Source: Moraxella cuniculi DSM 21768 (GTDB lineage: Bacteria; Pseudomonadota; Gammaproteobacteria; Pseudomonadales; Moraxellaceae). From it: a stretch of 64,000 nucleotides of DNA. Shown here piece by piece: positions 16,927 through 26,200 of the stretch; within the stretch, counting starts at the first letter, position 1, and the number at the start of each line of letters is the position of its first letter. Position numbers and translations under genes: made by a program. The DNA lies in the NCBI RefSeq assembly GCF_900156515.1, contig NZ_FTNU01000011.1:1-64000 (forward strand), written 5' to 3'. The notes beneath the pieces are model-generated. The model was not told the origin of the DNA. It ran no database searches and saw only the letters and a list, made by a program, of their open reading frames with translations.

Positions 16927-18351
16927 TTAGTGGTCGGCGGAAGCCGCTCCATGCTGCTGCAAAAATGACACCAGCTCGGCAGTTTTTTGGGCAAGCAGTG
17001 CCTTGTCGCCACGGCTTTCGATATTTAGCCGAATCAGTGGCTCGGTATTGCTCGAACGCAGATTAAACCGCCATTTGCCAAAATCCAAACTTAGTCCATC
17101 AAGCGTGTTTTTGCTGGGATTTTCATTGGCAAACAGTTGTTCAAGTTTTGTGATAATGCTTGTGGCATCATGGCCACCCAAGCGAAAATTTAGCTCGCCT
17201 GAGCTTGGGAATTTGGCAATATAGTCATCAACCAAAGTCGCCAATGATTTGCCAGTGCTGGACAATAGCTCACTGACCAGCAGCCAAACAATCATGCCAC
17301 TGTCGCAATAAAAAAATTCCTTAAAATAATGATGTGCTGACATTTCGCCGCCATAGATGGCTTGTTCATCACGCATGACTTGCTTGATGAATGAGTGTCC
17401 TGATTTGGACAGGGCAGCCACGCCACCCAAGCGAGAGACGACATTTTCGGTATTATAAATCACGCGTGGGTCATAGACGATGGTTTGCTTGGGGTGTTTT
17501 TGCAAAAAAGCCTCTGCCAGCATACCGACCACATAACTGCCCTCAATGAAGCGACCATTGGCATCAAACAAAAAACAGCGATCAAAATCACCATCAAAAG
17601 CCACGCCAAAATCCGCCTGATGAGCCAGCACAGCATCGCGTGTGGTTGCCTGATTGGCAATAATCATCGGATTTGGAATGCCGTTTGGAAAACTGCCATC
17701 AGGCGTGTGGTGTATTTTGATAAGCTCAATCGGTGCATTGGCAGCAATCAGTTGCGATTCGAGTGCGTCCACCACAGGCCCTGCTGCTCCGTTACCGCTG
17801 TTGATGATGATTTTTTGGGGGCGAAGTTTGGTTGTGTCAATAAAACTCATCAGCTTGGCAATATAGGCATCTTTGCTGGCAAGTTGGGTGATTTTGCCTT
17901 TTGGGCGAGTGGTGAATTGCCCACTCTCTGCCAATGCCTGCACTTGGGCAAGCCCTGTATCTGCACTGATGGGGCGAGAGTGTTCACGCACCATTTTTAG
18001 CCCATTGTAGTTGATGGGGTTGTGGCTTGCGGTGATTTCGATGCCACCGATGGCTTGATAATGACTGGTGGCAAAATATACCTCTTCTGTGCCTGTCATG
18101 CCCAAATCAATCACATCAATGCCTGCATCGGTAATGCCGTCAATCACAGCGGCTTTTAGGGTTTCGCTAGAGGGGCGAATATCGGCACCGACCACGATGG
18201 TGGCAGTGTCTTGGCAGGTTTGTTCACCGAGAAATTGGGCAAATGCACGACCAATGCGATAAGCGATACGCTCATCAAGGCTTACGCCCAGCTCGCCACG
18301 CACATCATAGGCCTTAAAGCAGGTGATGGCTATTGGTTCAAAAGTTTTCAT
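16927..18351 (-). CDS. Phosphomannomutase/phosphoglucomutase
   Basis: A 474-aa alpha-D-phosphohexomutase interconverting hexose 6-phosphate and 1-phosphate for cell-surface polysaccharide precursors. The phosphoserine loop T-A-S-H-N-P places the active Ser at 109. The metal loop D-G-D-F-D-R and the sugar loop G-E-M-S-A-H-H-Y-F follow. A C-terminal phosphate-binding R-S-S-N-T-E-P segment is present. Length and motifs fit the ManB/AlgC group; preference for mannose or glucose cannot be decided here. It may feed GalU, encoded at 47600. Confidence 0.92.
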   Translation of the reverse strand: MKTFEPIAITCFKAYDVRGELGVSLDERIAYRIGRAFAQFLGEQTCQDTATIVVGADIRPSSETLKAAVIDGITDAGIDVIDLGMTGTEEVYFATSHYQAIGGIEITASHNPINYNGLKMVREHSRPISADTGLAQVQALAESGQFTTRPKGKITQLASKDAYIAKLMSFIDTTKLRPQKIIINSGNGAAGPVVDALESQLIAANAPIELIKIHHTPDGSFPNGIPNPMIIANQATTRDAVLAHQADFGVAFDGDFDRCFLFDANGRFIEGSYVVGMLAEAFLQKHPKQTIVYDPRVIYNTENVVSRLGGVAALSKSGHSFIKQVMRDEQAIYGGEMSAHHYFKEFFYCDSGMIVWLLVSELLSSTGKSLATLVDDYIAKFPSSGELNFRLGGHDATSIITKLEQLFANENPSKNTLDGLSLDFGKWRFNLRSSNTEPLIRLNIESRGDKALLAQKTAELVSFLQQHGAASADH

Positions 18352-18588
18352 GAAAATTTCCTTGCTTGACGGTTATCTTGATATTGTAGCACAGCAAGGG
18401 ACAATGTGGCGATGTTGCTGGATATTTCATAATCAGAATAACCATAGCTGATATTGGACTAATAATTGCCGAAATGGGTGTATAAAATGCCAATAAAATT
18501 TGTTATAGTAATCATGACTGCATGGGCAAATGGTGCTTCACCGATGGCGGTGCCAACCTTTGCCCAACCAATAACACAAGGAGTATCT

Positions 18589-19518
18589 ATGAAAATCGCC
18601 AGTAATATCACCGAGCTTATCGGACGCACGCCTTTGGTTGAATTGTCTGCCTTAACCAAAGATTTACCCGCACGCGTGGTGGCAAAACTTGAGTACTTCA
18701 ATCCAGCCAGTTCGGTAAAAGACCGCATTGCGTTGGCAATGATTGATGATGCCGAAAAATCAGGCTTGATTAACAAGGACACAACCATCGTAGAGGCGAC
18801 ATCTGGCAACACAGGCATTGGGCTTGCGATGGTTTGTGCAGCACGAGGTTATCGCTTGGTGATTACCATGCCAGAGAGCATGAGTCTTGAGCGTCGTGCA
18901 TTGTTGCGTGCGTATGGGGCGACTTTGGTGCTGACACCAGCCGCCGAAGGCATGGGCGGTGCGATTGCCAAGGCAAATGAGTTGGCGGCACAAGAGGGGT
19001 ATTTTATGCCACGCCAGTTTGACAACCTTGCCAATCCGCAAGTGCATCGTGATACCACCGCCATTGAAATTTGGGAAGATACCGATGGACAGGTGGATAT
19101 TTTGGTATCAGGTGTTGGCACAGGTGGTACGGTAACAGGCGTTGGCGAAGTGCTAAAAAGCAAAAACAACGCCGTGCAAGTGGTGGCGGTTGAGCCAGCT
19201 GCCTCGCCTGTATTGTCTGGTGGCGAAAAAGGGCCGCATCCAATTCAGGGCATTGGTGCAGGCTTTGTGCCAGCGGTGCTAAATACCGATATTTATGACG
19301 AAGTGCTGACCGTTGCCAATGAAGATGCGTTTCGTGTTGCACGAGATATGGCCGCCAAAGAAGGTCTGCTGGTGGGCATTTCGTCAGGGGCGGCGGTATC
19401 GGCAGCATTGACACTGGCAGCACGCCCAGAAAATGCAGGCAAGCTGATTGTGGTGGTAATCCCATCATCAGGCGAGCGTTATCTGTCCACGGCATTGTTT
19501 GCAGATTTGGCACATTAA
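18589..19518 (+). CDS. cysK: Cysteine synthase A
   Basis: A 309-aa PLP enzyme (O-acetylserine sulfhydrylase) making cysteine from O-acetylserine and sulfide. The PLP lysine is K44 in N-P-A-S-S-V-K-D-R. The substrate loop T-S-G-N-T-G is at 71-76, and the phosphate loop G-V-G-T-G-G-T lies about two thirds in. Length fits CysK. The ATG at 18589 follows AAGGAG; the longer reading from 18466 is not supported. A terminator follows. Confidence 0.94.
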   Translation: MKIASNITELIGRTPLVELSALTKDLPARVVAKLEYFNPASSVKDRIALAMIDDAEKSGLINKDTTIVEATSGNTGIGLAMVCAARGYRLVITMPESMSLERRALLRAYGATLVLTPAAEGMGGAIAKANELAAQEGYFMPRQFDNLANPQVHRDTTAIEIWEDTDGQVDILVSGVGTGGTVTGVGEVLKSKNNAVQVVAVEPAASPVLSGGEKGPHPIQGIGAGFVPAVLNTDIYDEVLTVANEDAFRVARDMAAKEGLLVGISSGAAVSAALTLAARPENAGKLIVVVIPSSGERYLSTALFADLAH

Positions 19519-19532
19519 TTAGTATAATTAAC

Positions 19533-19554
19533 AAGCCCAGTTTCGGCTGGGCTT
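19533..19554 (+). terminator. Rho-independent terminator after cysK
   Basis: An 8-bp stem AAGCCCAG/CTGGGCTT with loop TTTCGG, a stable tetraloop-like closing, followed by a short T tract. Confidence 0.75.
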
Positions 19555-19733
19555 TGTGATTTGTAAGGTAAAATTTTGCCTTGATACGCTGATGGATCAG
19601 GCGGCGTATAATTATTGACAATATAAACTGGCAAGAAGTTGGCAAACGCTTGATGATGGGTTAAAATCCCAACCATCAATCGCTGGCACATGACAGCTGA
19701 CTTATTGATAATCTTGTGTTTTTGGATAGTACG

Positions 19734-20573
19734 ATGACACCAACCAGTGATTTTAATGATTTGCTTGCTTTGATGGAGCGTCTGCGTGCCGAATGCCCTT
19801 GGGACGCTAAGCAGACCAATGACAGCCTACAAAAGTACGCCATCGAGGAGGTTTTTGAGCTAATTGAGGCGATTCAGACGGACGATGGCTCAGCTTTTGC
19901 CACCGAAAACCTCAAAGGCGAGTTGGGCGATGTGCTGCTTCAGGTGATTTTTCATGCCAAATTGTATGACGAGGCGGCACGATTTGACATGGCACAGGTG
20001 ATTTATGCGTTGCAGGATAAGTTGATTCGCCGCCACCCCCATGTGTTTGACAAAGAAAATCTGGCAGATGATGAAGCGGTGAAACGCCGCTGGGACGAGA
20101 TAAAACGCCAAGAGAATGCACATTGGCAGGCTTTGGGCAAGCCTATTCGCCGTCTATCCAATGTGAAAGCTGGCACGGCATTGATGCAGGCACAGGCTCT
20201 ACAAAGCCAAGCGGCAAGTGTGGGCTTTGATTGGACAAATTTACAAGGCGTTTTGGACAAACTTGGCGAGGAAATCACCGAATTGCAACAAGTGCTGCCT
20301 TGTGGAGAATTTAACTACCAAGCAGACAAACTAAGTGATGAGCAACGCCAACGCATCAGCGATGAGCTGGGCGATTGTTTGTTTGTGCTTAGCAATTTGG
20401 CACGGCATATGGGCGTAGATGCCGAGATGGCATTGCAGTCCGCTGCAGGCAAATTCCGCCGCCGCTTTGCTTTTGTTGAAGATCAGGTGGCGGCAGCTGG
20501 GCTTGAGATGACCAGCTGCGATTTACAAACCAAAGATGATTATTGGAATGCTGCCAAAAAATCAGGACTATAA
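19734..20573 (+). CDS. mazG: Nucleoside triphosphate pyrophosphohydrolase MazG
   Basis: A 279-aa protein with two MazG repeats. The N-terminal repeat holds C-P-W-D, E-E-V-F-E-L-I-E-A-I and G-E-L-G-D-V-L-L-Q-V. The C-terminal repeat holds G-E-E-I-T-E-L and D-E-L-G-D-C-L-F-V-L. The paired E-E-x-x-E and E-x-x-D sets bind the metal used to hydrolyse NTPs to NMP and pyrophosphate. The ATG at 19734 is preferred over 19716 because the family usually starts near there. The 3-prime end overlaps the ComEA-like reading frame. Confidence 0.93.
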   Translation: MTPTSDFNDLLALMERLRAECPWDAKQTNDSLQKYAIEEVFELIEAIQTDDGSAFATENLKGELGDVLLQVIFHAKLYDEAARFDMAQVIYALQDKLIRRHPHVFDKENLADDEAVKRRWDEIKRQENAHWQALGKPIRRLSNVKAGTALMQAQALQSQAASVGFDWTNLQGVLDKLGEEITELQQVLPCGEFNYQADKLSDEQRQRISDELGDCLFVLSNLARHMGVDAEMALQSAAGKFRRRFAFVEDQVAAAGLEMTSCDLQTKDDYWNAAKKSGL

Positions 20574-20943
20574 CAAAAACACCGCCTGCCATACTCTGCT
20601 GCCTAATGTGCTGCTACAGAGAGTCTGGCAGATATTGCTGATGGGCGTGCTGGCGTGTGGCACGATGACCACGGCTTTGGGCAATCAGTGCTATAGCGAT
20701 GTCCACGCTGCCTATCAGGCACTTGGCAACCAAGCTGCCAAATCCACCAAAATCAATATCAATACGGCAACGGTGGCACAGCTTATCAGCTTAACTGGGG
20801 TTGGGCAAAGCACGGCACAGGCGATTGTGGATTATCGTGCTGAATATGGTAATTTTGCCAGCGTTGATGAGCTGATAAAGGTCAAAGGCATTGGGCAGGC
20901 GACCATCAACAAAAATCGCCATCGACTGACGGTGCTTGATTGA
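20536..20943 (+). CDS. ComEA-like helix-hairpin-helix protein
   Basis: Up to 135 aa. The last 65 residues form a ComEA-type double helix-hairpin-helix DNA-binding domain: K-I-N-I-N-T-A-T, then L-T-G-V-G-Q-S-T-A and V-K-G-I-G-Q-A-T-I. A hydrophobic segment (about residues 31-48) ending T-A-L-G-N reads as a signal peptide or anchor, placing the domain outside the inner membrane. ComEA proteins bind incoming DNA during transformation. The start is uncertain: ATG 20536 or 20551 inside the mazG end, or codons near 20608-20641 that would give a more usual signal peptide. Confidence 0.82.
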   Translation: MIIGMLPKNQDYNKNTACHTLLPNVLLQRVWQILLMGVLACGTMTTALGNQCYSDVHAAYQALGNQAAKSTKININTATVAQLISLTGVGQSTAQAIVDYRAEYGNFASVDELIKVKGIGQATINKNRHRLTVLD

Positions 20944-21147
20944 TAATTGACCGATGTTGGTGGTATTGGGCTAAGTTTGGGTGGTGGCTTGGGCTTGTTG
21001 CGGTATTAAAATTGACAAAATTGCATAAATTTTGAACAAATTTTGGCAAAAGTCCGCTTTTTTGTTCGCTTTTTTATTGGATAAGCGGTAAAATAGAAAG
21101 TTTGGTAAAACAAGTATGGGAAAATCCCAGTTCATCAAGGAGTAGGC

Positions 21148-22935
21148 ATGGGCAACTCGCCTAAGCAGCCAAAACAAAAAATAAATCGCACCATACATTC
21201 GGCACAGTCGCTACAGCTGCAAAAAGACAGTCTGCCACACAGCATTGTTGAGGTTGTCAGTACACTTCATAAAGCAGGTTTTGAGGCGTATATCGTTGGT
21301 GGTGGCGTGCGTGATAGTTTGCTTGGATTGGTACCAAAAGACTTTGATGCTGTAACTGATGCACGCCCACATGAGATTAAGGCAATTTTTGGCGGTCGCT
21401 GTCGCATTATTGGGCGACGGTTTCAGCTTGCCCATGTTTATTCTGGGCGTGAAATGATTGAGGTGGCGACTTTTCGAGCACCGCCCAAAGACGATACGCA
21501 CACTACCGAAGAGGGTATGCTGATGCGTGATAATGTCTGGGGCAGCATTGAGCAGGATTTTGCTCGCCGTGATTTTAGTATCAATGCCTTGTATTATCAG
21601 CCAATCAAGGGTGAGGTGCTGGATTTTTGTGCAGCACTTGATGATATTGCCAATCGTAGACTAAGGCTACTTGGCGATGCAGCGGTGCGTATCGAAGAAG
21701 ACCCTGTAAGGCTATTGCGTGCATTGCGGTTCAAGGCAAAACTTGGCTTTGATTTTGATAAATCTCTGGCAAGTCAGTTTCATGCTGATAACTGGGGGCG
21801 GCTTGAGCAAGTTTCTGCCCATCGCTTATATGACGAAACACAAAAAATGTTTGGCGGAGGCTATTTGGCACCGCTGTTGCCGCTGTTGTTTGAGCATGGT
21901 GCGATGACCAGTTTGATGAGATTTGCCCCTGATGCACCGACACCGCTGATGATGGCAATTGCCAAAAATACCGATCAGCGAGTGGCGGCAGGCAAAAGTG
22001 TCAATCCTGCATTTTTTTATGCGGCATTATTGTGGGAAAATTACCTGTATCAGCTGGCGAAGTTTAAAAAGCGTGGTTTGCAGTTTTTTGATGCTCAAAA
22101 AAAGGCTGCCGAACAGGTGTTTGATGCCCAGCGGAGCAAGACCGCCATTCCAAAGTTTGCCGAGCAGTTTATTGCGGAGATTTGGTTTTTGCAACCAAAA
22201 TTGGTCAATCCGCGTGTGCGTGAGATTGCCAATATTGAGAGGCTGTCAAGATTTCGTGCGGCGTTTGATTTTTTGGTTATGCGTGAAAGCCATGACAATC
22301 ACCCATTGTCCGAGCCGACTTTGGGCATGGCATCATGGTGGCAAGCATATCAAGATGCCAGCAGTGCCGATAAGCAAGCGATGATTGAGGCATTTGATCA
22401 AAAGGCATTGGCACCAAAACGCCGCCGCCGTGAACGAGGCAAGGACAGCATGAATGCCGAGCTTGCCCAGTTGCGTGAGCTGTCTTTGCGTAGTGAGGTG
22501 GTCAAGACACGCCCAGAGCCATTATTTGTGGTGGCAGGGGCGGATAAGTTACTACAGAATCATGAGCAGGCACCGCCCAAGCCAAAACGACCAATCGTCC
22601 CCGAGATGCCTGTGCCTGTTTTTGCCAAAGTTTGCTTTAGTGAGGCGGATTTTGAGAAATTGCTTGCCAATGATGAACCGTACATTCCTGCGGCACGCCA
22701 TCGCAAACGCAAGCCATCATCTACTTTATCCATCAAAGAGCGTAATCTGGGCATCAGTGAGGCGGATTTGGCAGCACAAAAAGCCCAGCAATATGCCGAT
22801 GATGGTGGCATAGGGCAGCATAATCACCAGCAGAAGCAAAGGTCAAGTCGCAGCAAAAAAACCGATGGAGCAAATAAAAACAAGCAGCGTACTCGCGGTC
22901 GCAAATCCAATGCCAAGCCTAAGGCAGATGTATGA
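21148..22935 (+). CDS. pcnB: Poly(A) polymerase I
   Basis: A 595-aa class II nucleotidyltransferase that adds poly(A) to RNA 3-prime ends. The catalytic head has I-V-G-G-G-V-R-D (about 51-58) and the D-F-D metal pair; the neck has R-R-D-F-S-I-N-A-L-Y and the E-E-D-P-V-R-L-L-R-A-L-R-F motif. It is longer than E. coli PcnB (about 465 aa). The extra length is a low-complexity tail from about residue 421, and the last 45 residues are very rich in Lys, Arg, Gln and Asn, suited to RNA binding. AAGGAG lies before the ATG. It opens a run through folK, panB, panC, rapZ and darP. Confidence 0.93.
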   Translation: MGNSPKQPKQKINRTIHSAQSLQLQKDSLPHSIVEVVSTLHKAGFEAYIVGGGVRDSLLGLVPKDFDAVTDARPHEIKAIFGGRCRIIGRRFQLAHVYSGREMIEVATFRAPPKDDTHTTEEGMLMRDNVWGSIEQDFARRDFSINALYYQPIKGEVLDFCAALDDIANRRLRLLGDAAVRIEEDPVRLLRALRFKAKLGFDFDKSLASQFHADNWGRLEQVSAHRLYDETQKMFGGGYLAPLLPLLFEHGAMTSLMRFAPDAPTPLMMAIAKNTDQRVAAGKSVNPAFFYAALLWENYLYQLAKFKKRGLQFFDAQKKAAEQVFDAQRSKTAIPKFAEQFIAEIWFLQPKLVNPRVREIANIERLSRFRAAFDFLVMRESHDNHPLSEPTLGMASWWQAYQDASSADKQAMIEAFDQKALAPKRRRRERGKDSMNAELAQLRELSLRSEVVKTRPEPLFVVAGADKLLQNHEQAPPKPKRPIVPEMPVPVFAKVCFSEADFEKLLANDEPYIPAARHRKRKPSSTLSIKERNLGISEADLAAQKAQQYADDGGIGQHNHQQKQRSSRSKKTDGANKNKQRTRGRKSNAKPKADV

Positions 22936-23453
22936 TGAAGCGTTGTTATTTGGGACTGGGTGCCAATCTTGGCAATGAGCTGGGTACGCCAATTGATCAT
23001 CTGTGTCGTGCGGTGCAGACGGTTTGTCAGTCGCCAGCATTTGGCGAAGTGCGGGTATCGTCATTGTATCGCTCTGTGGCGTATGGCGTAACCGACCAGC
23101 CTGATTTTTATAATGCAGTATTGACCGCCAAGACAAGCCTAGATGCGTTTGAGCTGTTGGATTTTTGTCAAAGCATGGAGCAGGCGGCGGCTCGTGTGCG
23201 ACTTCGGCACTGGGGCGAACGCAGCTTGGATGTTGATGTGCTGCTGTATGAAGATATGCAGATTGACAGTGAGCGATTGACCATACCTCATCGCGAGTTG
23301 GCTTTGCGTAATTTTGTTCTTGTGCCGCTGTACGAGCTGGATGCGGCGATAACCATAGCTGGCGTGCCGATAGCTGACAATCCGCTTAGTCGTGATATGA
23401 CGGGGCTTGTGCGATTGGAGGCAGATTTTGCCAATTGGGCAAACCATGATTGA
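22932..23453 (+). CDS. folK: 2-amino-4-hydroxy-6-hydroxymethyldihydropteridine pyrophosphokinase
   Basis: A 173-aa HPPK of folate synthesis, transferring pyrophosphate from ATP to the pterin. Family segments are G-L-G-A-N-L-G-N near the start, the R-S-V-A-Y-G-V-T-D-Q-P-D-F-Y-N-A-V loop, and the nucleotide/metal motif R-H-W-G-E-R-S-L-D-V-D-V-L-L-Y with its Asp pair. Its ATG overlaps the pcnB stop (ATGA), indicating coupled translation. The pcnB-folK-panB-panC order is typical of gammaproteobacteria. Confidence 0.95.
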   Translation: MMKRCYLGLGANLGNELGTPIDHLCRAVQTVCQSPAFGEVRVSSLYRSVAYGVTDQPDFYNAVLTAKTSLDAFELLDFCQSMEQAAARVRLRHWGERSLDVDVLLYEDMQIDSERLTIPHRELALRNFVLVPLYELDAAITIAGVPIADNPLSRDMTGLVRLEADFANWANHD

Positions 23454-23557
23454 AAACCGCTTTGTCAGTCCGCATAATAAAACCGTTGCTTGGCTGATTG
23501 ATTTTGACTGATTTATGCCACCAAGCAGCAAGCCTATTTTTAATATTAAGTGAATCT

Positions 23558-24385
23558 ATGACCTATTTAGCCGATAAGCCAACAGCACCCATTACTTTAG
23601 CCACGCTAAACAAATACAAAGCAGCAGGCGAGAAGTTTTCTTGTTTGACTTGCTATGATGCCAGCTTTGCAGCGATGATGCAGGCAGCTGATATTGATAC
23701 CATCTTGGTTGGTGATAGCTTGGGCATGGTGGTGCAAGGGCAGTCATCGACATTGCCTGTAACGGTGGCGGATATGGCATACCACACTGCCAATGTCGCT
23801 CGTGCCAATACTCATGCACTGATTATGACGGATTTGCCTTTTATGAGCTATGCCACTTTGGACGATGCCATTGCCAGCAGTCGTGCTGTCATGCAGGCAG
23901 GTGCTCAAATGGTAAAAATTGAAGGTGGTCGCAACCTTGTACCGATTATTAAGACGCTTGCTGATCATGGCGTGCCGACCTGTGTGCATTTGGGGCTGAC
24001 ACCGCAGTCGGTCAATGTACTGGGTGGTTATAAGGTGCAAGGCAGAACCGATGAAGCTGCCCAGAAGCTCCTTGACGACTGCCAAGCGGTGGTTGATGCA
24101 GGTGCAGCAGTGCTTCTATTGGAATGTGTGCCAGCTGATCTTGCCCGTACCATCACCGAACGATTTGCGGTGCCAGTGATTGGGATTGGTGCTGGCGTTG
24201 ATACGGACGGTCAGGTGCTGGTCATGCACGATATGCTGGGTGTTTATACACGCAAACCAGCCAAGTTTGTTAAGGATTTCTTAACAGATGGCAATAACCA
24301 TAGTCGCAGTATACAAGGGGCGTTTGAGCTATATCATCAATCGGTAAAAAACAAAAATTTCCCAACCGATGCTCACAGTTTTTGA
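23558..24385 (+). CDS. panB: 3-methyl-2-oxobutanoate hydroxymethyltransferase
   Basis: A 275-aa ketopantoate hydroxymethyltransferase, the first committed step of pantothenate synthesis. Visible family features are T-C-Y-D-A-S-F-A, V-G-D-S-L-G-M-V-V-Q-G (metal-binding Asp), the K-I-E-G-G segment and H-L-G-L-T-P-Q-S. The ATG at 23558 gives the usual N-terminus; the reading from 23498 is an unsupported extension. panC follows after 22 bp. Confidence 0.95.
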   Translation: MTYLADKPTAPITLATLNKYKAAGEKFSCLTCYDASFAAMMQAADIDTILVGDSLGMVVQGQSSTLPVTVADMAYHTANVARANTHALIMTDLPFMSYATLDDAIASSRAVMQAGAQMVKIEGGRNLVPIIKTLADHGVPTCVHLGLTPQSVNVLGGYKVQGRTDEAAQKLLDDCQAVVDAGAAVLLLECVPADLARTITERFAVPVIGIGAGVDTDGQVLVMHDMLGVYTRKPAKFVKDFLTDGNNHSRSIQGAFELYHQSVKNKNFPTDAHSF

Positions 24386-24407
24386 TTAAATAAAACAACT
24401 GATAATT

Positions 24408-25250
24408 ATGCAAATTTTTCATACCATTGCCCAGTTGCAGGCGGCACTTAATCAGCATAGACACCAAAAAGTTGCCCTTGTGCCAACCATGGGCAATCTG
24501 CACGAGGGTCATTTACAGCTTGTCAAAATCGCCAAACAGCACGCTGATGTTGTGGTGGTGAGTATTTTTGTCAATCCAACTCAGTTTGCCGCAGGGGAGG
24601 ATTTTGATAGCTATCCACGCACACTACAGGCGGATTGTCAGCAGTTAAGCACGGTCAATGCCGATATGGTTTTTGCACCCAGTGTTGATGAAATGTACCC
24701 TATCTATCCGCCAAATGTGCAGGTGCTATCAGGTGAGATTACACAGATTTTGTGTGGCAAATCTCGCCCGATGCATTTTGATGGCGTGGGTCTGGTGGTC
24801 AGTAAGCTGTTTAATATCGTGCGTCCTGATGTGGCGGTATTCGGCAAAAAAGACTATCAGCAGCTTGCCATCATTCATAAGCTCAATAATGAGCTGAATT
24901 TTGGCATCAAAATTATCGGCGGTGAGATTGTGCGAGCCGATGATGGTTTGGCATTATCAAGTCGCAATCAGTATCTAAGTGCCAGTGAGCGTGCCATTGC
25001 CCCTGTGTTGTCGCAAAGCTTACAGGCGTTGGCAGAGCGAATAATTGACGCAGATTTGGCGGCATATCCAAGCCTGATTGATGAAACAAAAGCAAGATTG
25101 ACGCAGGCAGGTTTTGTGGTTGATTATGTGGAGATTTATAATCATCACCTGCAGCAACCAACGCATACCGATGAGCAGCTGGTGATTTTGGCGGCGGCAT
25201 GGCTTGGCAAGGCACGCTTGCTTGACAATCTGGAAGTTTTGCGACAATAA
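24408..25250 (+). CDS. panC: Pantothenate synthetase
   Basis: A 280-aa ATP-dependent ligase joining pantoate and beta-alanine. Motifs are P-T-M-G-N-L-H-E-G-H (HIGH-like ATP site near residue 25), V-S-I-F-V-N-P-T-Q-F, F-G-K-K-D-Y-Q-Q and the KMSKS-like D-G-L-A-L-S-S-R-N. Length is normal. It is co-directional with panB and followed 22 bp later by rapZ. Confidence 0.95.
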   Translation: MQIFHTIAQLQAALNQHRHQKVALVPTMGNLHEGHLQLVKIAKQHADVVVVSIFVNPTQFAAGEDFDSYPRTLQADCQQLSTVNADMVFAPSVDEMYPIYPPNVQVLSGEITQILCGKSRPMHFDGVGLVVSKLFNIVRPDVAVFGKKDYQQLAIIHKLNNELNFGIKIIGGEIVRADDGLALSSRNQYLSASERAIAPVLSQSLQALAERIIDADLAAYPSLIDETKARLTQAGFVVDYVEIYNHHLQQPTHTDEQLVILAAAWLGKARLLDNLEVLRQ

Positions 25251-25272
25251 TCACAGCAATACGGAACACAAT

Positions 25273-26175
25273 ATGCAGGCAGCAACCAATAGCAAACCAT
25301 CAATTATCATTGTCTCTGGGCGTTCGGGTTCTGGCAAAACCTCGGTGCTGCATATCTTGGAAGATTGTGGCTATTATGTGATTGACAACCTGCCTTTGTC
25401 CTTGTTGGTGGGTGCGGTTGGGCAATTGACTGCTGATAGCCATGTTGCCAAGATTGCCTTGGGGGTCGATGCTCGTGTTGCCGAAGCGGATTTGTCCGAT
25501 TTTGAGCAGGTGCATGAGGCATTGGTGCAAGATTATGGCGAGCATTGTGTCAAGGTGCTGTATGTAACCGCCAGTGAGTCTGTGCTGGTGGCACGGTTTG
25601 GGGCGACGCGGCGTATTCATCCATTGATTATGACGCAGGTTGCTGACAGTCTGCCAGAGGCGATTCATCAAGAAACGGCACTGCTTGAGCCAATTGCACG
25701 CTTGGCAGATGTAAGTATTGATACAAGCCTAATCAACACCCATGAACTAAAGGTGAAAGTTCGTGATTATTTGGGCTTGGATGCGACTTTGACAATAAAT
25801 TTACTGTCTTTTGGCTTCAAATACGGTACGCCGATTGATGCAGACTTTGTTTTTGATGTGCGAGTCTTGCCAAATCCGCATTGGCAACCTGCATTGCGTG
25901 CCAAAACAGGTGAGGATGTGGCGGTGTGTGAATTTTTTGCACAGTTTGCCGAGGTGGACAAGATGGCGGGGGATGTTGCTGATTTTTTGATACGATGGTT
26001 GCCCAATTTTGCTGGCAGCAATCGCCACAGTGTTACCATCGCCATCGGCTGCACAGGTGGCAAGCACCGCTCGGTGTATGTGCTAAACAAGGTCAAGCAG
26101 CAGCTGGCAAATCATCTGGCAGATACCGCACACATCATTAGCAAGCACCGAGAGCGGCGACTGTGGCACAGTTAG
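25273..26175 (+). CDS. rapZ: RNase adapter protein RapZ (YvcJ family)
   Basis: A 300-aa nucleotide-binding protein. The Walker A motif GRSGSGKT is at 16-23, D-N-L-P follows, and the conserved C-terminal domain ends with I-G-C-T-G-G-K-H-R-S-V-Y-V. In enterobacteria RapZ binds small RNAs and guides RNase E, controlling glmS. The usual partners rpoN and PTS genes are absent here; it sits behind panC and before darP. The ATG at 25273 is chosen; a longer reading starts inside panC. Whether it regulates the glmS of this window is unknown. Confidence 0.92.
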   Translation: MQAATNSKPSIIIVSGRSGSGKTSVLHILEDCGYYVIDNLPLSLLVGAVGQLTADSHVAKIALGVDARVAEADLSDFEQVHEALVQDYGEHCVKVLYVTASESVLVARFGATRRIHPLIMTQVADSLPEAIHQETALLEPIARLADVSIDTSLINTHELKVKVRDYLGLDATLTINLLSFGFKYGTPIDADFVFDVRVLPNPHWQPALRAKTGEDVAVCEFFAQFAEVDKMAGDVADFLIRWLPNFAGSNRHSVTIAIGCTGGKHRSVYVLNKVKQQLANHLADTAHIISKHRERRLWHS

Positions 26176-26200
26176 CCATGCTTTATAGCATAGATGATTA

